A DNA stretch of 64,000 nt from Catenulispora rubra (GTDB taxonomy: Bacteria; Actinomycetota; Actinomycetes; Streptomycetales; Catenulisporaceae). The DNA is taken from positions 46,484-110,483 of the forward strand of contig NZ_JAACYW010000006.1 in NCBI RefSeq assembly GCF_015356825.1, given 5' to 3'. Shown piece by piece: positions 8,504 through 21,323 of the stretch. Every line of letters starts with the position of its first letter. Position 1 is the stretch's first letter. A program made the translations under genes and the position numbers. Under the pieces are notes generated by a model. The model made no database searches and was not told the DNA's origin. It saw only the letters and a program-made list of their open reading frames with translations.

Positions 8504-9223
8504 TCATCCAGGTGGAGTGGCATTTCGCAGCAAGAAGTACCCTGCCGCCAGCCCGAAAGCCGCCGCCGTCTCGTGCCCGATCGTCGCGAAGTTCGGCAGC
8601 AGCCCGAACCACTGCGCGCTGACGAACGGGTACGCGAACACCCCTGCCGCCCACGGGATCCGCACGGCCTTCGGCACCAGCGGGGTCACCGCCGCCGCGA
8701 TCGCCAGTACGCCGTAGCTGATGCCGTAGTCGTAGCCGTCCCACCACTTCGCGGGGTAGCGGCCGGAGTGGATCGCGGCGGCGGCGACGCCGGTGGCCAC
8801 GGCGGTGGCGACGGTGTTCGCCAGGAGGAAGAGGGCGGCGGTGCGGGCGGGGCCGAGGCGGCGTTCGAGCGCGGCCATGCAGATGCCGACGCCGCCTGCG
8901 ATGATCAGAAGGTGGGAGAGCAGGCCGCTGTCGGTGGCCGCGAACAAGGGGCTGGCCAGCAGGACCGTCAGTGGGGCGTGTGCCATGTTGTGCGGGTTGG
9001 TGCTGATCGCGATCTTCAGGTGGTCGGCCGCCGGGCCGGTGAGGATCTTCGTCAAGAGCAGCAGTCCGGCCAGGATGACCAGCAGGTAGGCGGCCGTCAT
9101 CGCGTTGCGGCGCGGGTAGGCGCGCGCGGCCCGGACCAGCGACGGGACCAGCGACCGCCACACCACGCGGGTCCTCGACGGCACGCTGCGGGGCGCCGAG
9201 CGCGGGCCGGTGTCGATCGCCAT
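8504..9223 (-). CDS. Rhomboid-like integral membrane protein
   Basis: 239 residues from the ATG at 9223. An arginine-rich N-terminus is followed by about six hydrophobic segments. HNMAHAPLTVLLASPLFA resembles the helix and loop before the active site of rhomboids. YGISYGVLA supplies a G-x-S-x motif, and GHETAAAFGLAAGY a histidine in the last helix, so a serine-histidine dyad is possible. The overall sequence is the diverged actinobacterial rhomboid-like type, and proteolytic activity is uncertain. It ends 42 bases before the ligase gene on the same strand and may be co-transcribed with it. Confidence 0.7.
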   Translation of the reverse strand: MAIDTGPRSAPRSVPSRTRVVWRSLVPSLVRAARAYPRRNAMTAAYLLVILAGLLLLTKILTGPAADHLKIAISTNPHNMAHAPLTVLLASPLFAATDSGLLSHLLIIAGGVGICMAALERRLGPARTAALFLLANTVATAVATGVAAAAIHSGRYPAKWWDGYDYGISYGVLAIAAAVTPLVPKAVRIPWAAGVFAYPFVSAQWFGLLPNFATIGHETAAAFGLAAGYFLLRNATPPG

Positions 9224-9304
9224 GCACCGAGCTTGGCAGAAACGCCCCGGCCGGTGGCGGATCACCGGTGACAATGGGGGTTCCGAGCCGAGGATGGAGG
9301 ACCG

Positions 9305-10366
9305 ATGGACGCCGAGGAACATCCCGAGGAACAACCGCACATCACCTGGCACGAGGCGCCGGTCCCGCCCGGCATGCCGGTCACGCAGGCCTACGTCTGG
9401 GCGCTCGACCCCGACGACGGCCGGGTCCTGATCCAGGACCGTGGCCCGCAGCACCCCCGCCGCTACACCCTCCCCGGCGGCCGCCCGGAGCCGGAGGACG
9501 GCGGCGACCCGCTGAAGACCGCCGCGCGCGAGGCGATGGAGGAGTCCCAGATCCGCATCGACACCGAGCGCGCCGTCTATCTGGGCCACCAGGTCGTCAC
9601 GTGGTTCGCCAAGCGCCCCGAGCCGTATGCCCAGCTCCGCTACGCCGCGCCGATCATCGCCTACGAACCGATCGGCCCCGACCCCGACAACGGACGCACC
9701 AACCGCCGCTTCATGACCGGCCTGGCCCGCGCCCCGGAGCTCCTACACTGGCACGAGACCGGCGCGGCCCAGGCCAAAGCAGCCTTGAAAGCCGGAGCAC
9801 AGCTCGGCCTCCCGGTCGACGACCCCTCGCCGGAGGGCTACCGCGACGGCGAGAAGGACCGCTACCTCGTCTGCCACGACTACGGCATGGGGGGCCTGTG
9901 GTGGTGGGTCACGGCCCGCAGCGCCAAGGAGATCATGGAGCGGGTCGCGGACGTCGTCGTGGTGACGGCGAGCGAGACCGTCAACCGGGTCGCGGACTGG
10001 GGGCTGGCGGAGGTCGACATCGACGCCCCCGACGAGAACCCGTTGACCAGCCTGAAGGCCACCCGGGACGAGCAGCGCGGGCAGGAGGGCTTCGGCGCGC
10101 TCGTCGGGCGGGGCACGGTCTACGTCCGCCAAGCTTGGGACGAGGGCACCGAGAACGGCGAGGCGTACTACCTCACGGAACTGGGGGAGGACGGCTACCG
10201 CACCCGCCAGGTCGTCGAATATGCCGACGGCTCCTGCGTGAAGACCGACGACTGGCCCCTCAACCCGCCGTACGACCTGTACGACCCGGTCCTGGGCCGG
10301 GCCGAGGTGGACCGCGCCGTCTTCGAAGCCGCGTGGGACAAGGCGGAATTGGAAACAGAATACTGA
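9305..10366 (+). CDS. Nudix hydrolase domain fused to an unrecognised C-terminal domain
   Basis: 353 residues from the ATG at 9305. Residues about 20-150 are a Nudix fold. The Nudix box reads LPGGRPEPEDGG then TAAREAMEES, with the REAMEE metal-binding glutamates intact but slightly more residues than usual between the glycine and the REUXEE core. An extended C-terminal region of about 190 residues (GMGGLWWWVTARSAKEIMERVAD and YLTELGEDGYRTRQVVEYADGS) is not a Nudix part and I do not recognise it. The substrate is unknown; Nudix enzymes hydrolyse nucleoside diphosphate derivatives. It is monocistronic. Confidence 0.75.
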   Translation: MDAEEHPEEQPHITWHEAPVPPGMPVTQAYVWALDPDDGRVLIQDRGPQHPRRYTLPGGRPEPEDGGDPLKTAAREAMEESQIRIDTERAVYLGHQVVTWFAKRPEPYAQLRYAAPIIAYEPIGPDPDNGRTNRRFMTGLARAPELLHWHETGAAQAKAALKAGAQLGLPVDDPSPEGYRDGEKDRYLVCHDYGMGGLWWWVTARSAKEIMERVADVVVVTASETVNRVADWGLAEVDIDAPDENPLTSLKATRDEQRGQEGFGALVGRGTVYVRQAWDEGTENGEAYYLTELGEDGYRTRQVVEYADGSCVKTDDWPLNPPYDLYDPVLGRAEVDRAVFEAAWDKAELETEY

Positions 10367-10506
10367 TAAGCATGTTCGAAACACAGGTGGCCCTGATATA
10401 GATACAGCGGCGACCGGACGCCGTCCAGCCCGAGGGCGACGTCCGGGAACCACTTACCGGCAGCTGCAATCGCGGCAGCGAGCCGCAACGAGCCTTGATG
10501 CGAGCC

Positions 10507-10992
10507 CTAACCCCCGATCCCCAACGCGTCCACGATCCCCAGGATGCTCGGCGGATGGAAGTTCCCCTCCCCGAGGAAGCACTCCGCGAACGCCGGCACC
10601 GTCCCGCGCACGTCCCGGAAGTGCACGTACGCGATGTGCCCGCTCGGCGCCAGCAGGTCGATGACCTCCGTGACGTTCGCCGCCCCGGCCATCGCCGACA
10701 CCGACCCGGTGCACAGCGTCAGCCCCCACGCGCTGCTGCCGCGCGCCCGGTCCCGAGCCTCGGCCAGCGCCGCCGGGGATGTGAAGATCCGCGCCGCGCC
10801 GCCCAGCGGCTCGGCGACCGGCGGATCATCAGGGTGCAGACTCAACCTGACCCCGACTTCCTCCGCCACCGGCAGCGCCGCGTCGAGGAAGTACTGGTAG
10901 TTGGTCCACATGTCGTCCGCACTCAGCGGCGGGTCGATCGGCTCGTCCGGCGTCAGCTTGTACGCCGCCAGCGCGTAGTCACGCTGAGACAA
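10507..10992 (-). pseudogene. uxuA: Mannonate dehydratase (UxuA) remnant
   Basis: The frame encodes YKLTPDEPIDPPLSADDMW, ALPVAEEVGVRLSLHPDDPP and EPLGGAARIFTSPAA, followed by AYVHFRDVRGTVPAFAECFL. These are typical of the C-terminal half of D-mannonate dehydratase. The N-terminal half, roughly 200 residues, is missing, and the C-terminal end that normally carries the final active-site segment stops early at GIGG. No good start exists (a TTG). The enzyme would dehydrate D-mannonate in glucuronate breakdown; this copy should be inactive. It is divergent from a damaged SMP-30 gene, and the break lies exactly at a palindrome (10988-10999). Confidence 0.8.
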
Positions 10993-10999
10993 CGTTGTC
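10988..10999. promoter_or_regulatory. LacI-family type operator palindrome
   Basis: GACAACGTTGTC is a perfect 12-bp palindrome with the central AACGTT typical of LacI/GalR operators. It is flanked by a wider inverted repeat, CGCTGA (10983-10988) and TCAGCG (11007-11012). It lies between the divergent uxuA and SMP-30 remnants. The LacI protein at 11749-12765 is the nearest candidate ligand. Confidence 0.45.
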
Positions 11000-11708
11000 C
11001 AGAGCTTCAGCGAAGAAAGGAAAGCGCATTCCCACGTTCAGTCCCCAGGTATTCGCACCCTGCGATGCTCAGGTGGGAGAGGGGCCGGTGGTCGAGCAAG
11101 GGGCCGGGCGCCTGATCTTCGTGGACATCCCGCAGGGCCGTCTGATGCAGGCTGATCTGCGGAAACCCGGACCAGCGACCGAGATCACGAGGATCGGGAT
11201 GAGCCTCGGCGCGGTGGCCCCGCCGCGCGGAGCGCTGCACTGCTGGGGCCCGCGGCACGGAGTCCGGACCGTCGTCGAAGGACTGACCCTGCCGAACGGC
11301 CTGGGCTGGAGCCCCGACGACAGTGTCTTCTACCTGGCCGACAGCATGCGACGCGTGGTGCTGGCCGCTGACTTCGACGTGCGCACCGGGGCCCTCGGGA
11401 CTCTCAGGGAGCTGATACGCATCGGCGGCGGACTCCCGGACGGTTTGTGCGTCGACGAAGACGGCTGCCTGTGGCTCGCCGTCTGGGGAGCCGCTGAAGT
11501 GCGGCGATACGATCCGCGCGGCAGACACCTCGCGACCGTGCGTTTTCCGGTCTCGCAGCCGTCGTCGTGCGCCTTCGGCGCGGACGGTGTACTGTACGTG
11601 ACTTCGGCCCTTGAAGGTACCGACGCAGCTCGCGAGCCTTTGGCGGGCTCGGTTTTCGCCGTCGAAGCCGGAGTGCGCGGAGTGCCGGCAGGTATATTCG
11701 AGGTCTGA
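10995..11708 (+). pseudogene. SMP-30/gluconolactonase-like gene with internal deletion
   Basis: The frame keeps the SMP-30 start (GEGPVVEQGAGRLIFVDIPQ) and second half (LTLPNGLGWSPDDSVFYLAD, GLPDGLCVDEDGCLWLAVWG, VSQPSSCAFGADGVLYVTSA). However, GAVAPPRGA joins LHCWGPRHGVRTVVEGL directly. Roughly 60 residues with the NDGK-type metal-binding strand and the WAGTM segment are missing. The frame survives, but a beta-propeller without that blade should not work as a lactonase. The only start is a TTG; AAAGGA at 11019 suggests the original start was lost. It probably once opened aldonolactones next to the uxuA gene. Confidence 0.7.
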
Positions 11709-11748
11709 TTTAATCGGGAGTGCGCGCGTCGGCTACGCCGTGCCGGTC

Positions 11749-12765
11749 TCAGCCGGCGCTGCGCACTACCAGCTCGGTCGGCACCACGATCGTCTTGGGC
11801 CGCGACCGGTCCCCGGCGATCCGGTCGAACAGCAGCTGGGCGCCGATGCGCCCGATCTCGCGCACGTCGTAGGAGACCACCGTCAGCGGCCACGGTACGA
11901 ACGCGGCGGTCTCGAAATCGTCGAACCCGACCAGCTCCACCTTCGTCGACCGGCCGTTCAGCGCGCTGAGCGCGCCGAGCACCAGCCGGTTGTTCAGCGC
12001 GAAGACCGCGGTCGGCGGCTCGGGGCCGTCGAGCATCGCGTTCACCGCGGCCGTGGCGTCGGCGACGGTGTGCACGCCGTACTTGATCAGGTCCGGCCGG
12101 TAGGGCAGCCCGGCCTGCTCCAGCGCCTTCTCCGCGGCTGCCAGCCGTTCAGCCATGGTGGAGATGCTCAGCCAGTCCGCGACCACCCCGATCCGGGTGT
12201 GCCCGGCGGCGGCCAGGTGCTCGATCGCCGTGCGGGCCCCGGCCGCGTTGTCGATCAGCACCGTGTCCGCGCGCAGGTTGCGCGGCGGCCGGTCCAGGAA
12301 CACGATCGGCGTGCCGCGCTCGATCTCCGGGCGCAGGTAGACGTGGTCGGCGTCGGCGGCCGGGACCACCAGCAGCCCGTCCACCCGGCGCTCGCACAGC
12401 TCCAGCAGGAGCTTGCGCTCGCGGTCGGCGTCCTCCTCGGAGCTGGCCGTGATCAGCAGGGTGTCGCGGTCCAGCGCGTACTGCGCGGCGGCCGCGGCTA
12501 TCCCGGCGTAGAACGGGTTCCCCAGATCCTCGATGAGCAGGCCCACCGTCGCCGAACTGCTGCCGGCCCGCAGGTTGCGGGCCATGTCGTTGCGGCGGAA
12601 GCCGAGCTCGGCGACGGCGGCGTTGACCTTGACCGCCAGCTGCGGGTCCACGGTGGGGACGTTGTTCACCACCCGCGAGACGGTCTTCAGGCTGACGCCG
12701 GCGATCCGCGCCACGTCCGCCATCGTCGGGCGGCGTGCTTCCCCGCCCGCGCTGGGCGTGCTCAT
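11749..12765 (-). CDS. LacI-family transcriptional regulator
   Basis: 338 residues, ATG at 12765. The N-terminal helix-turn-helix and hinge (MADVARIAGVSLKTVSRVVN) are complete. The periplasmic-binding-like effector domain carries VGLLIEDLGNPFYAGI, DGLLVVPAADADH and FALNNRLVLGALSAL. The hinge-helix proline/leucine region ends in NMARNLRAG-like sequence. It probably binds a sugar or sugar acid and represses nearby catabolic genes. It follows lacZ on the same strand by 67 bases and faces the SMP-30 remnant, whose palindrome is a candidate site. Confidence 0.9.
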   Translation of the reverse strand: MSTPSAGGEARRPTMADVARIAGVSLKTVSRVVNNVPTVDPQLAVKVNAAVAELGFRRNDMARNLRAGSSSATVGLLIEDLGNPFYAGIAAAAAQYALDRDTLLITASSEEDADRERKLLLELCERRVDGLLVVPAADADHVYLRPEIERGTPIVFLDRPPRNLRADTVLIDNAAGARTAIEHLAAAGHTRIGVVADWLSISTMAERLAAAEKALEQAGLPYRPDLIKYGVHTVADATAAVNAMLDGPEPPTAVFALNNRLVLGALSALNGRSTKVELVGFDDFETAAFVPWPLTVVSYDVREIGRIGAQLLFDRIAGDRSRPKTIVVPTELVVRSAG

Positions 12766-12832
12766 GCTCAAGGCGGTCCGGTTCCTTCCGGCGACACGGC
12801 GCCGGGCCCGGTGCCTACGTTGTCTCGTGTCG

Positions 12833-16993
<4,161 letters not shown>

Positions 16994-17079
16994 CTCACTT
17001 TACAAGGCTTGGGGATCGCCGACGATGCCTGGTTCCGACACTGCCGGTTGCGTCAGGTGTGGGCGCTTGACACGCGAAA

Positions 17080-17105
17080 GCGCGGCAGGCCGAAGCCTGC
17101 CGCGC
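17080..17105. terminator. Hairpin terminator after pspA
   Basis: GCGCGGCAGGC and GCCTGCCGCGC form a perfect 11-bp stem with a CGAA tetraloop, 25 bases past the pspA stop. No T tract follows, as is common in high-GC actinomycetes. Confidence 0.65.
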
Positions 17106-17129
17106 CAGCCGTCGAACCGTCCGCTGAGC

Positions 17130-17873
17130 CTAAGCCCCGGCGCCCGGTCCGATCTGCTTCTTGCTGTCACCTGCTGCGATCTCGTTGCGCAGGCGCGCCA
17201 TCTCGTTCTCCACGCCTGGGCCGGCGGAGAGGGCTTCGAGTTCGCGGGTGATGTCGTCCTTGCCGTAGCCGGTTGGGTCGTTCAGGACGCCGGAGGCGGT
17301 GAGTTCGTCGAGGGCTGCGCCGCGGGCTTGGAGTTGGGCCGTTTTGTTCTCGGCGCGCTCGATGGCCATGTTGACGTCGCCCATTTCTTCGGAGATGCCG
17401 CTGAAGGCTTCGCCGATCTGGGTGGTCGCCTGGGCTGCGGCGTAGGTGGCCTTGATGGTCTCCTTCTTGGTGCGGAAGGCGTCGACCTTGGCCTGCAGGG
17501 ACTGGGAGGCTCGGACGAGCTTTTCCTCTTCCGCCTGCAGGGCGTTGTACTGCTGCGTCATGTCCTCGATCTGCTGCTGGAGCGGGCCGCGGCGGACCAG
17601 GGCCTCGCGGGCCAGGTCTTCGCGGCCGACCTCGAGGGCGCGCTTGGCCTGCTCGCCGCGCTTGTCGTAGTCCGCTTGCAGTTGCTTGAGCTGGATCTCC
17701 AGGCGCTTGCGGCTCGTCGCCACCTCCGCGACGCCGCGGCGCACCTTCTGCAGCAGCTCCAGCTGCTTCTCGTAGGACAGGTCGAGCTGTTCGACCGGAT
17801 TCTCGCGGCGTTCAAGGGCCGCGTTGGCTTTGGCCTCGACGACCAGCTTCATCCGCTTCATGACGCCGCTCAT
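17130..17873 (-). CDS. pspA: PspA/IM30 (Vipp1) family membrane-stress protein
   Basis: 247 residues, almost entirely alpha-helical coiled coil. It starts MSGVMKRMKLVVEAKANAAL and contains the family core YEKQLELLQKVRRGVAEVAT. This matches ESCRT-III-like PspA proteins, which bind the inner face of the membrane and repair or stabilise it under envelope stress. The C-terminus (GPGVENEMARLRNEIAAG) is of the actinobacterial type. It is monocistronic with a strong hairpin behind it. Confidence 0.93.
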   Translation of the reverse strand: MSGVMKRMKLVVEAKANAALERRENPVEQLDLSYEKQLELLQKVRRGVAEVATSRKRLEIQLKQLQADYDKRGEQAKRALEVGREDLAREALVRRGPLQQQIEDMTQQYNALQAEEEKLVRASQSLQAKVDAFRTKKETIKATYAAAQATTQIGEAFSGISEEMGDVNMAIERAENKTAQLQARGAALDELTASGVLNDPTGYGKDDITRELEALSAGPGVENEMARLRNEIAAGDSKKQIGPGAGA

Positions 17874-17970
17874 AGACGCTCCCCGCCCCCTTCGATACCT
17901 GGGCCCCTACGCATGGCACGGCCCGAGCTCCGTGGGAGCCGGGGCCGGGGTACGGCAGAGTAGGGACGTT

Positions 17971-18966
17971 TCATGGGATCAACGCTTCCGTGGTGACCGT
18001 GGTTCCCAGGATAGACCGGGTGGAATCTCCTTCGGCACCGGTGTTCCGCCCGATTCCGCGCTGGGCCAGGTACGCGCCCGCCAGCACGATCACGCCGCCG
18101 GCGAGCTGGGTCGGCGACAGCCGCTCGCCGAGTGTGACCCAGGCCACGACGGTCGCGGACGCCGGCTCGACGTACGCCAGTCCGGCCGCCACCGTCGCCG
18201 ACAGCCGCTGCACCGCCGCCGCGCCGGTGAGGTACGACAGGATCGTGCTGATCAGCACGACGAAAGCGGCCAGCGTCCAGCCCGGCAGGTGGTGCGACCC
18301 CAGCGGCACCGAGTGCCCCAGCACGTGCCAGGGTGCGGACCACGGCGCGGCCAGCGGCGTCAGCACCACCATGCCGACGGTCATGCCGCCGGTGGTGAGC
18401 GTCAGCGGGTCGACCGTGCCGGCGAGGCGGTCGATCAGCAGGAAGTACGTCGCGTTCCCGGCGCCGGCGCCGAGCCCGGCCGCCAGGCCCACCGCGTCCA
18501 GGTGCACCCCGGACCAGATCTGCACCACGATCGCCAGCCCCAGCATCGCCACCCCGACGCCGATCGCCGACTCCCGCGCCACGTGCGCGTGCCGCACCAG
18601 CTTCTCCCAGCCGACCACCAGCACCGGCCCGGTGAACTCCAGCAGGATCGCGATCCCGACCGGCAGCCGCGACGCCGCCACGAAATACAGCACCTGGCAC
18701 GCCGCGACCGCCACCAGCCCGTAGAGCGCGATCGGCCACTTGTACCGCGCCATCGTCGTCAGCTGCCCGGGCCGCCGCAGCGCCAGACACAGCGCGACCA
18801 GCACCACGACCGTGCCGATCAACCGCACCCACACCGCCTGCAGCGGGCTGAACCCGGCGGCGATCAGGGCCTTGGCGAACGGACCGCCGGCCCCGAAGGC
18901 CACCGAGGAGACCACGCCGAACAGGACGCCAGCCGTGGTGCGGTTGAGGGGAACGGTGCTGCTCAC
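17971..18966 (-). CDS. EamA/DMT-family permease
   Basis: 331 residues with ten hydrophobic segments in two five-helix EamA repeats: GVLFGVVSSVAFGAGGPFAK opens the first and AAGLGAGAGNATYFLLIDRL the second. The second repeat ends with YVEPASATVVAWVTLGERLS, the conserved EamA exit motif. It is a drug/metabolite transporter, probably an exporter of small metabolites; the substrate cannot be read. It stands alone on the minus strand. Confidence 0.88.
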   Translation of the reverse strand: MSSTVPLNRTTAGVLFGVVSSVAFGAGGPFAKALIAAGFSPLQAVWVRLIGTVVVLVALCLALRRPGQLTTMARYKWPIALYGLVAVAACQVLYFVAASRLPVGIAILLEFTGPVLVVGWEKLVRHAHVARESAIGVGVAMLGLAIVVQIWSGVHLDAVGLAAGLGAGAGNATYFLLIDRLAGTVDPLTLTTGGMTVGMVVLTPLAAPWSAPWHVLGHSVPLGSHHLPGWTLAAFVVLISTILSYLTGAAAVQRLSATVAAGLAYVEPASATVVAWVTLGERLSPTQLAGGVIVLAGAYLAQRGIGRNTGAEGDSTRSILGTTVTTEALIP

Positions 18967-19041
18967 ATCCCCGAGGGTAATAGGCGCCGACCGGTTTTGT
19001 CCTTGACGATCAGCAGGCGAGGCCGAGTCGTGATCAGCAGG

Positions 19042-19941
19042 TCACGCGAGCAAACGAACCGCCTCGGCGAAAGCCTCCGGCGCCTCCTGCGGCACGTTGT
19101 GCCCGACCCCCTCCACCTTCCGGTACTCGAACCGGCCGGTGAACAACTCCCGTTCCCCGGAATCGGCGAACGTCGGCCCGCCGACGCCGTCCGCCCCGGC
19201 CTCGATCACCACGGTCGGCACCGCGATCTCGGTCCCGAACGCGAGCCGCTCCTCGATCGCCTGGTACCGCGGATCGCCCTCGGCCAGGCCGTACCGATGC
19301 CGGTAGGAATGGACGACCACTTCCACGAAGTCGGGGTTGTGCAGACTCGGCGCGCTCGCCGGGAACTCGGCCGAAGCGGCCTGCCACGTCGGCGACCACG
19401 TCCGCCACAGCAGCTCACACAGCTCCTCGCGGTTCCGCTCCAACCCGCGCCGCCCGCGCTCGCTGTGGAAGTAGTACTGGTACCAGTACGTCGCCTCCCA
19501 CGCCGGCTTCGACGGCTCGCCGGAGTGCGCGATGTCCTGCACGTTGAACCCGTCGACCGTGACCAGCCCGCGCACCCGCTCCGGCCACAGCGCCGAGACG
19601 ATGCACGCCGCCCGCCCGCCCCAGTCGTACCCGCCGACGATCGGGCGGACCAGCCCGAGCGCGTCGATGAAGTCGACCAGGTCCTGACCGATGGCGCCCT
19701 GCTGCCCGGACCGCAGATCGGCCTCGGACAGGAAGCGCGTCCGGCCGAAGCCCCGCAGATACGGTGCGTATACCGCGTAGCCACCGTGCGCCACCAACGC
19801 TTTGGCGACCTTGTCGTAGGCGCGGACGTCATAGGGGAACCCGTGGAGCAGGACGACGGGAATCCCCGAGGGGTCCCCTGCGTGTTCATAGGCGATGTCG
19901 AGAACGGGCGTCGCTACGTGATCCAACGCAGTGAAGGTCAT
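19042..19941 (-). CDS. Alpha/beta hydrolase, epoxide hydrolase/dehalogenase-like
   Basis: 299 residues. The oxyanion motif is LLHGFPYDVRAYD, and the nucleophile elbow is GGYDWGGRA with aspartate where esterases have serine, as in epoxide hydrolases and haloalkane dehalogenases. The catalytic histidine is in VEGVGHNVPQEAPEAF. The cap region is rich in tryptophan and tyrosine (EATYWYQYYFHSERG). The start overlaps the stop of the upstream M20 peptidase gene by 4 bases (ATGA), so the two are translationally coupled. The substrate is unknown. Confidence 0.85.
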   Translation of the reverse strand: MTFTALDHVATPVLDIAYEHAGDPSGIPVVLLHGFPYDVRAYDKVAKALVAHGGYAVYAPYLRGFGRTRFLSEADLRSGQQGAIGQDLVDFIDALGLVRPIVGGYDWGGRAACIVSALWPERVRGLVTVDGFNVQDIAHSGEPSKPAWEATYWYQYYFHSERGRRGLERNREELCELLWRTWSPTWQAASAEFPASAPSLHNPDFVEVVVHSYRHRYGLAEGDPRYQAIEERLAFGTEIAVPTVVIEAGADGVGGPTFADSGERELFTGRFEYRKVEGVGHNVPQEAPEAFAEAVRLLA

Positions 19942-21311
19942 GAGGAGAGCTTCGCATAATCCCTGGCGTAAGCCTCGAAGAAAGCTGCCTCCGCCAGCAC
20001 CGAACTCCGCAGTTCAGACAGCAGTACCCGTTCGTTGGGTCCGTGCAGCTGGCACGCTGCGTCTTCGGCCCCGAACAACAGGATCTCGGCATTCGGAACG
20101 GCTTTCGCGAGCCCGTTCACCAGCGGGATGGCGCCGCCGCTCGCGGCCTGTGTCGCAGCCGAACCCCACGCCGCCTCCAGCGCGGTCGCAGCAGCCTGAT
20201 ACGCAGGTCCGCCGGTCCGCGCGGCGAACCCGGGGCCCGCGTCCTGGGGCGTCACCATCAGCTCGACGCCGAACGGCTTGGCCGCCTCCAGATGGCGCAC
20301 CAGAGCCTGCTGCGCCTCCTTCGGGTCCTGCTGGGGATGGATGCGCAGGTTCACCAGAGCCCTGGCATACGGCACGACGGCCAGCGCCGCGGTGTCGACC
20401 GCCGGCGCGTCCAGGCCGACCACCGTGACCGCCGGGCCGCTCCACAGCCGCTCGCCGAGGCCGCCGGTGCCCAGCAGCGGCGTGCCGGGCTCGACGGTGG
20501 CCAGCGCGCGGAACTCCTCGTCGGTGTACGCGGTGCCGGACCACGGCTCGCGCAGTAGTCCCGGGACGGCGACGTCGCCCTTGTCGTCGTGCAGCGTGGC
20601 CAGCGCGGCGATCAGCGTGAGCAGCGCATCGGGGGCGGCGCCGCCGTACAGGCCGCTGTGCCGCGCCTCCTTCAGCGTGCGGACCTCCACCAGCACCTCG
20701 GCGTCCCCGCGCAGGGCGGTGGTCAAGGTCGGGGTGCCGGGGCGGATGTTGCCCATGTCGGCGATGATCATCGCGTCGCAGACGAACGCGTCCGGGTTCT
20801 GCGGCGGGTAGTCGTCCAGGACGCTGCCGTACTCCTCCTGGCCTTCCAGCACCAGGCGGATGCCGACCGGCGGACGGCCGTCGAAGGCGCGCAGCGCGCC
20901 GAGGTGCACGGCCAGGTTCGACTTGTCGTCGGCGATGCCGCGGCCCCGGATCGCCGGGCCGTGCTCGGGATCGGTGTACTCCGTCGGGGTGAAGGGCGGA
21001 GAGACCCACGCCGCCTCGTCCCCGGGCGGCTGGACGTCGTAGTGCCCGTAGAGCAGGACGGTCGGGGCGTCCGGCGTCGGTGGCGGGATGTGGCCGGTGA
21101 TGATCGGGGAGGTGTCGGGCAGCCGCAGGTCCGCCAGGTCCTGGACGCCCGCCTCGCGCAGTAGGTCGACCAGCAGGTCGTGGCACTCGACGACCTTCTC
21201 CTTCGGATAGCCGGGGAAGGCGATCGAGGGGATGGCGGCCAGACGCTTGAGATCGGCGGCGACACCGGGCATCAGGGCGTCGACTTTGGCGGTGAGCTGC
21301 GCGATGTCCAT
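19938..21311 (-). CDS. M20-family metallopeptidase (dipeptidase/carboxypeptidase)
   Basis: 457 residues. Metal and catalytic motifs are LLYGHYDVQPPGD, RGIADDKSNLAVHL and LVLEGQEEYGS, in the order of the zinc-binding H, bridging D and general-base E of the M20 family. A dimerisation domain lies between about residues 200 and 340. HGPNERVLLSEL near the end carries the final metal-ligand histidine. It should hydrolyse dipeptides or N-acyl amino acids in the cytoplasm. It is the first gene of a two-gene unit with the overlapping hydrolase. Confidence 0.9.
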   Translation of the reverse strand: MDIAQLTAKVDALMPGVAADLKRLAAIPSIAFPGYPKEKVVECHDLLVDLLREAGVQDLADLRLPDTSPIITGHIPPPTPDAPTVLLYGHYDVQPPGDEAAWVSPPFTPTEYTDPEHGPAIRGRGIADDKSNLAVHLGALRAFDGRPPVGIRLVLEGQEEYGSVLDDYPPQNPDAFVCDAMIIADMGNIRPGTPTLTTALRGDAEVLVEVRTLKEARHSGLYGGAAPDALLTLIAALATLHDDKGDVAVPGLLREPWSGTAYTDEEFRALATVEPGTPLLGTGGLGERLWSGPAVTVVGLDAPAVDTAALAVVPYARALVNLRIHPQQDPKEAQQALVRHLEAAKPFGVELMVTPQDAGPGFAARTGGPAYQAAATALEAAWGSAATQAASGGAIPLVNGLAKAVPNAEILLFGAEDAACQLHGPNERVLLSELRSSVLAEAAFFEAYARDYAKLSS

Positions 21312-21323
21312 GCGGTCAGTAAC

